From Ruminococcus flavefaciens (GTDB lineage: Bacteria; Bacillota; Clostridia; Oscillospirales; Ruminococcaceae), in the NCBI GenBank assembly GCA_002373775.1, contig DFJW01000054.1, forward strand, positions 1 to 44,450: a DNA stretch of 44,450 nt. Reading direction: 5' to 3'. The notes below the pieces were generated by a model, which was not told the origin of the DNA, did not search any database, and saw only the letters and a program-made list of their open reading frames with translations. How positions within the stretch are numbered: position 1 is the stretch's first letter; every line of letters starts with the position of its first letter. Of the stretch, positions 1 to 7,785 are shown piece by piece. A program made the position numbers and the translations under genes.

Positions 1-786
1 CAGTACCGTCATGAGAATTACTGCGCACCTATAATTGATGAAACAACTTGGAAACAGGCACAGTTCATGCTGGAGCAGAGGTCAAAGATAAATCCTCGCT
101 CACAGTGCGGACGGAACATTCACAGGTATGCAGGAATTATCAAATGTGCCGAGTGTGGTGCAAGTCTTATTGCAAAGCGGAGGCGATGGAAGGATAAGGA
201 GTACATTGAGTACACCTGCAACAGCAATCACCGCTACGGCAAGGAATACTGCACACCACATTCGGTCCGAGAGGAACAGCTTGATGCACTGATAAATATC
301 GAGATCGTATCGTTGCTTGAATATATACAAGCTGAGAGTGCGAAATACGAAAAGATCGTCAAGAATTGGCTCAAAAAGAAGCCAAAGTACGACAGAGAGA
401 TACAGCGCAACAATGAAAAAATCAAGCGATGCCGTGATGAGATAGAGCAGCTCATCATCGAGCGTATCAATGACCGTGAACACGCAAGGGTCTACAATGA
501 TATGATTGAAAAGCGTGAAGCAGAGATACGTTTTCTCGAACAGAAGATAACCGACCTGCGGCATTATGATGAGGTCTGCAAGAAGCGCCGCGAGGAACTG
601 AAAAATACTTCCGAACTGATCGAAACAATACTCGCGGGCGGCCACATCTCGAATGTCAACCTGAGAATGCTCGTCCGGCAAATCACGGTCCACCAGAATG
701 ATGACAAGTCTATCGACATCAACTTCGAGATGAACGGTGCGTTCAATTACAACATCATGGAAGATGTTACGGCTGATATACTGTGA
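1..786 (+). CDS. Large serine recombinase, C-terminal part (5' end outside window)
   Basis: The frame is open from base 1 and ends in TGA, so only the C-terminal 261 residues are present and the catalytic resolvase domain lies upstream. The first residues (NYCAPIIDETTWKQAQ) fit the recombinase DNA-binding domain. A zinc ribbon follows (CAEC, then further Cys in TCNSNH and KEYC), and then a long charged coiled coil of KxxE/ExxK type. This order is typical of the large serine integrases/transposases of integrative elements in Clostridia. These enzymes cut and rejoin att sites through an N-terminal serine. The gene is followed by a tRNA gene and chromosomal genes, so this is probably the edge of an integrated element lying to the left; that is inference. 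Whether the full gene is intact cannot be seen. Confidence 0.85.
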   Translation, partial: QYRHENYCAPIIDETTWKQAQFMLEQRSKINPRSQCGRNIHRYAGIIKCAECGASLIAKRRRWKDKEYIEYTCNSNHRYGKEYCTPHSVREEQLDALINIEIVSLLEYIQAESAKYEKIVKNWLKKKPKYDREIQRNNEKIKRCRDEIEQLIIERINDREHARVYNDMIEKREAEIRFLEQKITDLRHYDEVCKKRREELKNTSELIETILAGGHISNVNLRMLVRQITVHQNDDKSIDINFEMNGAFNYNIMEDVTADIL

Positions 787-813
787 TATCGCCTAAAAGA
801 AACCGAAATTGGA

Positions 814-842
814 TTGACATAACTTCTGTAATATGATATAAT
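814..842 (+). promoter_or_regulatory. Perfect sigma-A consensus promoter facing tRNA-Leu
   Basis: TTGACA at 814-819 and TATAAT at 837-842 are separated by 17 bases, an exact match to the vegetative consensus. The expected start near 849 falls in the first bases of the hairpin at 847-913. No protein-coding gene lies downstream on this strand before 1162, and reading on would run antisense through tRNA-Leu. Confidence 0.75.
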
Positions 843-846
843 AACA

Positions 847-913
847 AAGAGTGCCCAGCAAATCTTATGAGTCGTATGTTCCCTTTCCTCATAACCTTTG
901 CTAAGACACTCTT
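847..913. repeat. Interrupted hairpin, three helices, possible small RNA or terminator
   Basis: Three perfect helices stack: 847-853 with 907-913 (7 bp), 857-862 with 897-902 (6 bp) and 865-871 with 888-894 (7 bp). They are separated by a 3x4 and a 2x2 internal loop and closed by a 16-nt loop at 872-887. On the plus strand the structure begins at the predicted start of the promoter at 814-842. On the minus strand it follows the tRNA-Leu gene and is trailed by a T-rich stretch, so a tRNA terminator is the main alternative. No known RNA family is recognised. Confidence 0.5.
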
Positions 914-918
914 CACTT

Positions 919-1005
919 TGGTGCGGATAACAGGAGTTGAACCTGCACCGAGTTGCCCCGACTGGCACCTGAAGCCAGCGCGTCTGCCTATTCCGCCATA
1001 TCCGC
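919..1005 (-). tRNA. tRNA-Leu (anticodon CAG)
   Basis: On the minus strand the acceptor stem GCGGATA (5') pairs with TATCCGC (3'), followed by discriminator A and an encoded CCA. The anticodon arm is CTGGC-TTCAGGT-GCCAG, giving CAG, which reads CUG leucine codons. A variable arm (GTCGGGGCAACTCGGT region) of class II size fits leucine, and the T arm holds GGTTCAACTCC. The length of 87 nt is normal. A consensus promoter lies directly upstream. Confidence 0.95.
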
Positions 1006-1016
1006 ATTGCTTAAAT

Positions 1017-1045
1017 ATTATATCACAATTTTTATGAGTTGTCAA
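1017..1045 (-). promoter_or_regulatory. Consensus promoter for tRNA-Leu
   Basis: Read on the minus strand, TTGACA (1045-1040) and TATAAT (1022-1017) are 17 bases apart. The predicted start is a few bases upstream of the mature tRNA 5' end at 1005. Confidence 0.85.
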
Positions 1046-1096
1046 GTCTTTTCAATAAAGATTTATGTTTAAACTATTATACCGACTACATCCGGA

Positions 1097-1125
1097 TTGA
1101 CTTTTCATCTGTTGAGATGTATAAT
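1097..1125 (+). promoter_or_regulatory. Promoter for the YjbR/EVE-like gene
   Basis: TTGACT (1097-1102) and TATAAT (1120-1125) with a 17-base spacer, 36 bases before the ATG of the next gene. Confidence 0.75.
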
Positions 1126-1161
1126 TAATACATATATTCAGAAAGGTACGGTGCAGCGCTA

Positions 1162-1911
1162 ATGTCTGTTTCTATGCGTACAGAGATCATTAACTATATT
1201 TCCGGTAATTTCAAAGCAGAGCCTGAGTATCTCTGGGCAAAATTCCCGGATTATGCCGTCTTCCGTCATGGCGACAACAAGAAGTGGTTCGCGATCCTCA
1301 TGGATATCCAGTATGAAAAGTTAGACAGGGACAAAAGCGGCATGATTGACGTGCTGAATGTCAAGCTTGGTGATCCCTTGCTGCGAGATCTTCTCATTCA
1401 GCAGGACGGTTACTATGCAGGCTATCATATCAGCCGCGGGAACTGGATATCTGTAGTTCTCGACGGAACTGTCCCCCTCAGCGATATCTGCCGGTTCATT
1501 GACATGAGTTTCAGCGTGACTGCTTCAAGCAGCAAGAAAAATGAGATACGTCCTCCGAAAGAATGGCTCATTCCCTCAAATCCTAAATACTACGATATCA
1601 TCAGCGCTTTCAATGAAAATGATATTATCGACTGGAAACAGGGACAGGGGATCAAGAAAAACGACACCGTTTTCCTATATGTGGGAGCTCCGGTTTCGGC
1701 TGTTCTGTATAAGTGCAAAGTCATCGAGACCGATATCCCTTACGAATTCAACAACGGCAGTCTGAGCATCCGGAAACTCATGAAGATAAAACTGCAAAAG
1801 AGATATCCGCCTGAATGCTTTACTTTTGAACGACTGAGATCTGAATTCGGTATTTTCGCTGTCAGAGGTCCGCGCGGTATACCCAACAGTCTCAGCGCTG
1901 CTCTCAGGTGA
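1162..1911 (+). CDS. MmcQ/YjbR domain fused to an EVE/PUA-like domain
   Basis: This 249-residue protein looks like two domains. Residues about 1-118 (WAKFPDYAVFRH..KKWFAIL, then LLRDLL, GYYAGYHISRGNWISV) match the MmcQ/YjbR fold, a small CyaY-like domain of unclear function. Residues about 134-249 (WLIPSNPKYYDIISAF, WKQGQGIKKNDTVFLYVG, VLYKCKVIETDIP) match the EVE/PUA-like pattern, in which the domain senses modified bases in DNA or RNA. It has its own promoter and stands alone. GAAAGG at 1141-1146 is rather far (15 nt) from the ATG, so the MRTEII codon five residues in is a possible alternative start. No signal peptide or membrane segment is seen, so it should be cytosolic. The function is not established, and the EVE call rests on the pattern alone. 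Confidence 0.75.
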   Translation: MSVSMRTEIINYISGNFKAEPEYLWAKFPDYAVFRHGDNKKWFAILMDIQYEKLDRDKSGMIDVLNVKLGDPLLRDLLIQQDGYYAGYHISRGNWISVVLDGTVPLSDICRFIDMSFSVTASSSKKNEIRPPKEWLIPSNPKYYDIISAFNENDIIDWKQGQGIKKNDTVFLYVGAPVSAVLYKCKVIETDIPYEFNNGSLSIRKLMKIKLQKRYPPECFTFERLRSEFGIFAVRGPRGIPNSLSAALR

Positions 1912-1952
1912 TCTGCGGCACGTTCCGCATCAGGTCAGTTTAATATTTCTCC

Positions 1953-1981
1953 TTGATATTTTTATAAACATGTGCTAATAT
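1953..1981 (+). promoter_or_regulatory. Promoter for the SGNH lipoprotein gene
   Basis: TTGATA (1953-1958) and TAATAT (1976-1981) with a 17-base spacer. AGGAGG at 2002-2007 serves the ATG at 2013. Confidence 0.55.
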
Positions 1982-2012
1982 ATAATCAATATCTTATGAT
2001 AGGAGGAGTTTA

Positions 2013-3311
2013 ATGAAAAAAGCACTTACACTTGCAGTTTCCTCTCTGACTGCACTATCGCTCGTTTGCTGCGGAAATAAAGGCGATGATCCCGGCACAT
2101 CAACGAGTTCCGGTACAGTTCCTTCAGAGAGCGGCTCTGCCACTGAGGCAGCTGTTGCTGCCCCTTATCAGGATACAGCATCCCCTGCTGTTAGCATCGT
2201 CCCTCATGATGAAATGTTCGGGAAGTATGTATCCAACACTTATATCGCTACCGGCAGCAATCAGGTCACAGAATCGGCAGATCACGTCACTTACTGTGCC
2301 TACTTTCCGGTCGAGCAGTCCGGATCCCTTGAATACTGCTTCTATTTCTCGAACACCGTTGATTCCACCTACAGCAACGGCTTCAAGGCTTTTGCCGGCA
2401 GAACGGACAGCACATTCACTATCGAAAGCGCCTGTGTTTCAGCAGTTTCTGAAGTCAGCGATTCGCTGCCTGAGTCACTCACTCAGGTGACTTTCAGCGG
2501 GAACACGTCCCGGAAAACTGCTCCCGGAGACTGTTTCTGGAGCGATCCTGTCACAGTCGATGTCCCGGACGGCGGCTACCTGCTATGGGTATGGACTCTC
2601 ACCGGCGAGAATATTCCCTGCACTCAGATGTCCAATCTTACTAAAGCCGGAGCCTTCTACAACGGTTCTGACACCATTTCCTACTGCGATGAAGTTCCTC
2701 TCCCGAAACTCATCGGCGCTGACAGGAAAGCTAAATACCGCGTCGCTGCTATCGGCGATTCCATAACGCAGGGCTGTCAGACTGAATTTATGGCTTACGA
2801 ATTCTGGGCGGCACGCATCGCTCAGAAGCTGGGCAGCGAATACAGTTTCTGGAACTGCGGTCTCGGCTGGTCGCGTACCAGCGACGCTGCACTTTGCGGT
2901 GACTGGCTGGAACGCACGGCAAATTCCGATATCGTGATCGTTGCATTCGGAACCAACGACATCGTTTCAGGTGAGTACGGAGGTGACGGCGGAAACTCCG
3001 CTGCCGAGATCGACGCTTATCTGCGCAAAGTTCTCGACGCTCTCAAAGCCCATGGCTGCCAGATAATCGTATTCAATGCACCGCCGGAAGATTACAAGGA
3101 ACCCATGGAATCCGTCCGCACTGAATACAATGAGATGCTGAAAAAGACCTGCGAGGAGTACGAAGTGGACTATTTCGACTTTGCATCCCTGCTTTCCTCT
3201 CCTTCTGAACCGGCAAAGGCACTCTACGGCGGACATCCTAACGGTGAAGGCGGCGAGATCGTCGCGCAGGCATTTTTAGAAAAATACGGTACCTTCCTAA
3301 ACTGCAAATAA
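2013..3311 (+). CDS. Secreted SGNH/GDSL hydrolase lipoprotein
   Basis: This 432-residue protein starts with a lipoprotein signal (MKKALTLAVSSLTAL, lipobox around SLVC-C), followed by a Ser/Thr/Gly-rich linker of about 30 residues. A beta-rich domain of about 170 residues comes next. The C-terminal SGNH hydrolase domain carries the block I serine in AAIGDSITQG, block III GTND, and the block V Asp/His pair near GGHPNGEGGE. Such enzymes remove acetyl or other acyl groups from polysaccharides, and carbohydrate esterase activity on plant cell wall glycans is the natural guess for this organism. It would be anchored on the outer face of the membrane. It has its own promoter, a strong RBS and a terminator, so it is monocistronic. 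The substrate is not deducible. Confidence 0.85.
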   Translation: MKKALTLAVSSLTALSLVCCGNKGDDPGTSTSSGTVPSESGSATEAAVAAPYQDTASPAVSIVPHDEMFGKYVSNTYIATGSNQVTESADHVTYCAYFPVEQSGSLEYCFYFSNTVDSTYSNGFKAFAGRTDSTFTIESACVSAVSEVSDSLPESLTQVTFSGNTSRKTAPGDCFWSDPVTVDVPDGGYLLWVWTLTGENIPCTQMSNLTKAGAFYNGSDTISYCDEVPLPKLIGADRKAKYRVAAIGDSITQGCQTEFMAYEFWAARIAQKLGSEYSFWNCGLGWSRTSDAALCGDWLERTANSDIVIVAFGTNDIVSGEYGGDGGNSAAEIDAYLRKVLDALKAHGCQIIVFNAPPEDYKEPMESVRTEYNEMLKKTCEEYEVDYFDFASLLSSPSEPAKALYGGHPNGEGGEIVAQAFLEKYGTFLNCK

Positions 3312-3316
3312 CGAAT

Positions 3317-3361
3317 ATGACCGCACCCAAAGCGAAACGCCGGGTACGGTCATCTTTTTTT
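3317..3361 (+). terminator. Intrinsic terminator of the SGNH gene
   Basis: ATGACCG (3317-3323) pairs with CGGTCAT (3347-3353) and ACCC (3325-3328) with GGGT (3342-3345), with one C/A mismatch, followed by a run of T at 3355-3361. The T run is also the end of the converging minus-strand gene, where it encodes the lysines of its C-terminal KKKR. Confidence 0.85.
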
Positions 3362-3889
3362 CTTCAGTTTTGCCGCAAATCTGCGCCGGTATATGTTATA
3401 GCATGCGTCAAGGTTCACATCGTACATCAGGAACACCACATTACAGAGCGCAAGCATGGCGTATGCGCCGTATTTTCCGTAATCGTCAAACTCCTCCAGC
3501 ATCTCGTCCAGACCAAAGATATATACCGTGACGTAAAAGTATGACAGCACGCAGATGTTGAATATGATAAGCTTGATGAACGCCCGCAGTCCTTTTAATG
3601 GTATCTTCTGAAGATACAACCGGACTATGGGATAATGCCCGAATATCATGATGAATACAAGTGCTGCTTCCTTATCAAAGGTCACAAGAAGGGACAGAAG
3701 GCTGACCGCTATATATGTCAGGAAAGCCCAGCTCCTGCTGACTTCCACTGCTATTATCATCATCAGCACTCCGGCTATCATCGGCAGCAGCAGATAAAAT
3801 GCCGGAAGCACTCCGGCGAGGAACATCGTTACGAGGCATAGTGCCGAGACTATGCCTCCCAGTGCGACTCTGTAGCTCACATCTTTCAT
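3350..3889 (-). CDS. Small integral membrane protein, ECF S-component-like
   Basis: This 179-residue protein has about five hydrophobic segments. The N-terminal pattern ALGGIVSALCLVTMFLAG resembles substrate-binding (S) components of ECF vitamin transporters and related clostridial membrane proteins. No substrate motif is recognisable. The C-terminus is strongly basic (RRRFAAKLKKKR). Its start overlaps the stop of the SDR gene by one base (TAATG), so it is translationally coupled and is the last gene of the alaS unit. An uptake role is inference from fold only. Confidence 0.6.
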   Translation of the reverse strand: MKDVSYRVALGGIVSALCLVTMFLAGVLPAFYLLLPMIAGVLMMIIAVEVSRSWAFLTYIAVSLLSLLVTFDKEAALVFIMIFGHYPIVRLYLQKIPLKGLRAFIKLIIFNICVLSYFYVTVYIFGLDEMLEEFDDYGKYGAYAMLALCNVVFLMYDVNLDACYNIYRRRFAAKLKKKR

Positions 3890-4665
3890 TATTTCAGTGC
3901 CCTGCCGTTTCCGTCAGCTCTCTTCTTTGCCTTCTGCACATTGTATGTCAGTGCAGCCATGATCTTATGCGGAACAAAACGCTGACCTATACATGCGGCT
4001 TTTATTGAAAGCCCCGGAACCGCGAACAGCTTACCGGAAAGTGCCTTCTTCAGTCCATACTCCGCTGCGTACTCCGCCGAGATAGGTCTTGCACTGAAGG
4101 AAACTCCGGCGCGGTTGTTGAAGTTGGTATCTACAGGTCCCGGACAGAGTACTGTCACCGTTACAGCTGAATGGTCACGGCGCAGTTCTTCATATATCGC
4201 AAGCGTCAGCCTGAGCACATAATTCTTGGAGGCGTAGTAGGATGAGAGCAGAGGTCCGGTCATGAATCCGGCTGCTGATGCTACATTGAGTATCCTTCCG
4301 CTGTTGCGCTTCTTGAAATCCCTGAGAAAAAGCTTAGTGAGGATATGGAGCGCAGTTATATTTACTGAAAGCATGTTCAGTTCATCTTCAAGGTCGGTCT
4401 CTTCGAATCGTCCGAATATGCCGTATCCTGCATTGTTCACCAGCATATCTATGTCCTCGTTCCGGCATTCCTCATACACCCTGAAAACATCTTCGCGCCT
4501 GCTGAGATCTGCTCTGATCGTCTTTACATTAGGAAGCTGCTCTTCCATGGTCCTGAGCACTTCTTCGTTTCTGCCTGTGAGTATGAGATCCCAGCCCTTT
4601 GCACTGAGCTGCTCTGCCATTTTCCTTCCGATACCGGATGTAGCTCCGGTTATAAGTGCCTTCAT
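3889..4665 (-). CDS. Short-chain dehydrogenase/reductase
   Basis: This 258-residue cytosolic oxidoreductase has a classical SDR layout. The cofactor motif TGATSGIG is at residues 7-14, NNAG at 77-80, a serine in NVASAAG near 130, and the catalytic Tyr143-xxx-Lys147 lies in SSYYASKN. TGRN after the second strand suggests NADP(H) preference. GGAGG precedes the ATG, 11 bases after the DHHW-like gene. The C-terminal tail is basic (KAKKRADGNGRALK). The substrate is unknown. Similar SDRs are often labelled fatty-acid or 3-oxoacyl reductases, but nothing here proves that. Confidence 0.88.
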   Translation of the reverse strand: MKALITGATSGIGRKMAEQLSAKGWDLILTGRNEEVLRTMEEQLPNVKTIRADLSRREDVFRVYEECRNEDIDMLVNNAGYGIFGRFEETDLEDELNMLSVNITALHILTKLFLRDFKKRNSGRILNVASAAGFMTGPLLSSYYASKNYVLRLTLAIYEELRRDHSAVTVTVLCPGPVDTNFNNRAGVSFSARPISAEYAAEYGLKKALSGKLFAVPGLSIKAACIGQRFVPHKIMAALTYNVQKAKKRADGNGRALK

Positions 4666-4676
4666 ACTATTCCTCC

Positions 4677-5804
4677 TTAGTTCAATTTACTGAATAATCT
4701 GCTGTTTTCAAGAGATTCGATACTGAACAGGAAAAGTGTCTGTTCATAGCTGTTTATATCCACCAGACTGCTGAGGCTGCTGTCAAGCAGTCCGGGATCA
4801 ACAACGGTTATCTCGCTGTAATGCTGGATCAGGAACTGGATGAAACAATCTGCAAAGCTGTCCTTGATGAGCAGCAGTTTTTTGTCATTGTTCAGCGAGG
4901 TATTTATCACTGTTACCGGTGAACTTCCGCCCATGAAAACTTTGTAGCTGTCTCCGGTGCCAAGCAGAGACCTGTCCCCTATCTTCTTATTTTTCCACCT
5001 GCCTGAACTGTCAAGGCTGACACAGCTGACCACCGATACTCCGGAAGGGTATCTGTAGAGATCTATTATATCCGGCTTTATCCTGTCATACTGTGAACGG
5101 TAATAAAGCCCTCCGCGGTAATCGCTGCTGACGTGATCTATGGTGTATTTATCATAGGATATGGGGTTGAATCCAAGTTTCTGTATAGCAGTCCTGTAGA
5201 CGTAATATGCTCCGTAACTTGTCCATTTCTTATCACTGCGGTAATAGATGTAGTTTTCCTTCTGGCTGCGCAGGATATTGTACGCATCTATACGCCTTAT
5301 GCTCCCTGAAAGATGATCGCTGAAACGGTTTATTCTCCGGTTCTCCGGATCGGTCTGCATATACTTAGGCAGCATCTCGCCGTATATACCGGCTGATGTG
5401 GGAACGGCTGCTATATACACTGCTCCGCTGTAATTCTGCGCAAATCGGTTTATCTCGTAGGCAGTTCCGGAAAGATCGGATAATTCCGGACTTTCTGAAT
5501 CCAGCAGCATGTCATTGCCGATGTATACGCCGTTCACTATGCTCTCGCTCAGTTCGGCACTCAGCTTGGCGTTCATGGATATCCATGTGTCACGGGCTGC
5601 AAAATGGTCAGCCATGTATGCGGAAAGCTCTTCCGTCACGCTGCCGTCATACAGCGAATGGAACGACATCTCCGGAAGTGATGCAAGGTCTCTCTCCTCT
5701 TTTGAAGAGTGTCCCTCCTTCTCCGAGAAAAGCGTCCACAGAAATACAGACGATATGAAAACGATCATTAGTACAGCTGTCAGTTTACTCGATAATCTCG
5801 ACAT
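4677..5804 (-). CDS. DHHW/AlgX-J-like SGNH protein with DKKW in place of DHHW
   Basis: This 375-residue protein has one N-terminal membrane anchor (residues about 8-26) and an extracellular part. DHFAARDTW near residues 66-74 and LLIKDSF (Ser316) match the DHHW family, the exported partners of MBOAT acyltransferases that move acetyl groups to surface polymers (AlgX/AlgJ type). In that family the Asp and His of the D-x-H-W motif act with the Ser. Here the motif reads D191-K192-K193-W194 (codons gat aag aaa tgg), so the histidine is missing. The gene sits 12 bases after the MBOAT gene, the usual pairing. It may be a non-catalytic partner, or the chemistry may differ. Confidence 0.8.
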   Translation of the reverse strand: MSRLSSKLTAVLMIVFISSVFLWTLFSEKEGHSSKEERDLASLPEMSFHSLYDGSVTEELSAYMADHFAARDTWISMNAKLSAELSESIVNGVYIGNDMLLDSESPELSDLSGTAYEINRFAQNYSGAVYIAAVPTSAGIYGEMLPKYMQTDPENRRINRFSDHLSGSIRRIDAYNILRSQKENYIYYRSDKKWTSYGAYYVYRTAIQKLGFNPISYDKYTIDHVSSDYRGGLYYRSQYDRIKPDIIDLYRYPSGVSVVSCVSLDSSGRWKNKKIGDRSLLGTGDSYKVFMGGSSPVTVINTSLNNDKKLLLIKDSFADCFIQFLIQHYSEITVVDPGLLDSSLSSLVDINSYEQTLFLFSIESLENSRLFSKLN

Positions 5805-5816
5805 ATAATCGCCTCC

Positions 5817-7196
5817 TTACAGTCTGAAAAGTATCATTCCGGAACTTCCGGTGTATGACATCATTATAGTACTGAGTATGAGAAGTGCAAGAACGATCAG
5901 CGGTGAGGCAGCTGTCACTGCTGTCCGCACACGGTTCTTTCCGGAACGCAGCATCATGTTCCTGAACAGATTCGTGGATGCGTATATGCCTATCAGTATG
6001 AGCACGATATAGGATTTCAGCAGATACAGTGATAATTCATCCAGCAGTATACGGTTCCCGCCTATCATCGCGAACAGGTATCTGAAGGAATATGAAATGC
6101 TGCTGCCTGACAGAAATACTGATGCTATGAGCGTTATGATGTATGTGTATATCATGCCGGTCGCATCCATTATCTTCCAGTGTCTGAGCCTGCCTTCGAT
6201 AACTATCCCCGTGCCTATTATGAAGCCCCATATCATTCCGTTAAGGCTGAAGCCGTACCAGAATCCGAGGATGCCCCATGCGAATATCAGCGATGCCTTG
6301 CGTAACAATCTGCCTCTGAACACCGATGTCAGCGGCTTTGTGATATACCTTCTGAACCACTGCACTACCTGTACATGCCACCTTGCCGAGAAGTATCTCA
6401 CCCTTGAACTGAGCAGCGGATAGTTGAAGCTCTGCGGCAGACGGAATCCGAAACAGTAGCCGATACCTGTACCCATGTCCGCAAATCCGGAAAGCGTGAA
6501 GTATGCACACAGGAGATATGCGGTTATTCCCAGCCATGCCGTCAGCAGTGACATTTCCTGTACGTCCACACTGCGGACCGCTGTGTAAAGCATATAAAGC
6601 TGGTCAGCAAGGACAGCTTTCTTTACCAGTCCTTTTACGAATATAGTGAATCCTACTCCGATATCTTCAAGGTCGTTCCTCTTTTCGCGGAGTATCTTTG
6701 AGAACACCGAGTACCTCAGCAGAGGTCCCATTATTATACGCGGAAAGAACAGAAAATACAGCGAGAAACGGACTATGCTCCGGTCAGCATGCTCTTTTCC
6801 GTTGTATACATCCACCAGCATGCCTATTGCACCAAGCACCATGAACGATACTCCCAGCGGAAAGAAACCTTCCGGCACTCCGAGCAGCCGGCGCAGCCCG
6901 GAGATGTTCTCCGTCCTGAAAAGGAACAGCGTCAGCATATCGTATACTATACCGATAGAAAACGGCAGTACACAGACCTCGCCTTTCTTCCTCAGCCGGT
7001 CAGTCATTACAGCTGCGCAGTAATTCACAAGTGTAAATACCGAGACAAATCCGAGATAGTACAGACCGAACATACCGCAGAATACCAAACTGAGTACAAG
7101 CAGCACAGCATCGCGTACTTTTTTGGGCGATACATAGTTTATCAGCAATGAGACCGGCAGAAAGCCATAAATGAACAGCAGACTGCTATATAGCAT
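5817..7196 (-). CDS. MBOAT-family membrane protein (AlgI/DltB-like) lacking the active-site His
   Basis: This 459-residue polytopic membrane protein has roughly ten hydrophobic segments. It keeps the MBOAT landmarks FFPLGVSF, YFLFFPRIIMGPLLRY, and ARWH(274)..QWFRRYITKPL. The second landmark, normally LWHG..F..WG with the acyl-transfer histidine (His322 in AlgI), reads G-F-W-Y314-G-F-S-L-N-G-M-I-W-G. The codon is TAC, one base from CAC. MBOAT proteins pass acyl groups across the membrane to cell-surface polymers. The loss suggests an inactive or altered enzyme. The gene overlaps the RNase M5-like gene by 11 bases, has a good GGAGG site, and is followed by its DHHW partner. Confidence 0.85.
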   Translation of the reverse strand: MLYSSLLFIYGFLPVSLLINYVSPKKVRDAVLLVLSLVFCGMFGLYYLGFVSVFTLVNYCAAVMTDRLRKKGEVCVLPFSIGIVYDMLTLFLFRTENISGLRRLLGVPEGFFPLGVSFMVLGAIGMLVDVYNGKEHADRSIVRFSLYFLFFPRIIMGPLLRYSVFSKILREKRNDLEDIGVGFTIFVKGLVKKAVLADQLYMLYTAVRSVDVQEMSLLTAWLGITAYLLCAYFTLSGFADMGTGIGYCFGFRLPQSFNYPLLSSRVRYFSARWHVQVVQWFRRYITKPLTSVFRGRLLRKASLIFAWGILGFWYGFSLNGMIWGFIIGTGIVIEGRLRHWKIMDATGMIYTYIITLIASVFLSGSSISYSFRYLFAMIGGNRILLDELSLYLLKSYIVLILIGIYASTNLFRNMMLRSGKNRVRTAVTAASPLIVLALLILSTIMMSYTGSSGMILFRL

Positions 7197-7785
7197 TTTT
7201 GTCCTCCTTCAGCGCTTTTATACGTTCTGTCAGTTCTGAGGCATCCATCATCGTATTCAGCACTTCTATCAGTGCAGATGCTGACATCAGTGACGGCAGT
7301 CCCAGACTTTTCTGCAATTTCTGACGAAGCAGACTGCTTTCCCTGCCGCCGCTCAGACCAAGTTCATACAGAGTGGTCACTGTTATATCATGCTTTCTTT
7401 CATTATCGCCGGATTCTATGCCGGCTTTTCTGAAAGCCTCCCTTATGACATCCGCACTCACGCCTTCAACTCCGAGTTTCCCTTCTGCTGAGGGCTTTTC
7501 CTTGCGTTTCTCCTTGCCGAATATATCGGGTATGTACACGTTCCTGACATTTCCGCCGACTGCGCCCTTGATGTAGCCGCGTATGCGCCTTCCGGCACTG
7601 TCGGAATCTGTCAGGATGACTATGCCTGTAGTCTTTGCGTAATACCTTATCAGTTCCATTTTTTCCTTGTCCTTGAATATGCGGAAACCGTTAGTCACGA
7701 TAATCACTGCATCGACCAGAGAACTGAGTTTTATCTTATCGTACTTTCCCTCGACTACTATAGCCTCTTTGATACTTACCATCAT
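7186..7785 (-). CDS. rnmV: RNase M5-like TOPRIM protein (DUF4093 type)
   Basis: This 199-residue protein begins with a TOPRIM domain: the acidic residue in IVVEGKYDK (Glu12) and the D60-S-D62-SAG motif, both needed for Mg2+-dependent nucleic acid cleavage. RIRGYIK follows. The C-terminal half, beginning near KLGVEGVSADVIREAF, matches the extra domain of Firmicute RNase M5, which matures 5S rRNA in the 50S precursor. Clostridia may carry a canonical M5 beside ksgA as well as divergent paralogues, and this one sits in an alaS/holA context, so the symbol is provisional. ATG overlaps the holA stop (ATGA). A second ATG follows directly; GGAGG suits either. Confidence 0.72.
   Translation of the reverse strand: MMVSIKEAIVVEGKYDKIKLSSLVDAVIIVTNGFRIFKDKEKMELIRYYAKTTGIVILTDSDSAGRRIRGYIKGAVGGNVRNVYIPDIFGKEKRKEKPSAEGKLGVEGVSADVIREAFRKAGIESGDNERKHDITVTTLYELGLSGGRESSLLRQKLQKSLGLPSLMSASALIEVLNTMMDASELTERIKALKEDKNAI

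Noticed and set aside
786..1161. Possible CRISPR or att repeat near tRNA-Leu
   Set aside because: No spaced repeat is present; the only repeats are the two arms of one hairpin.
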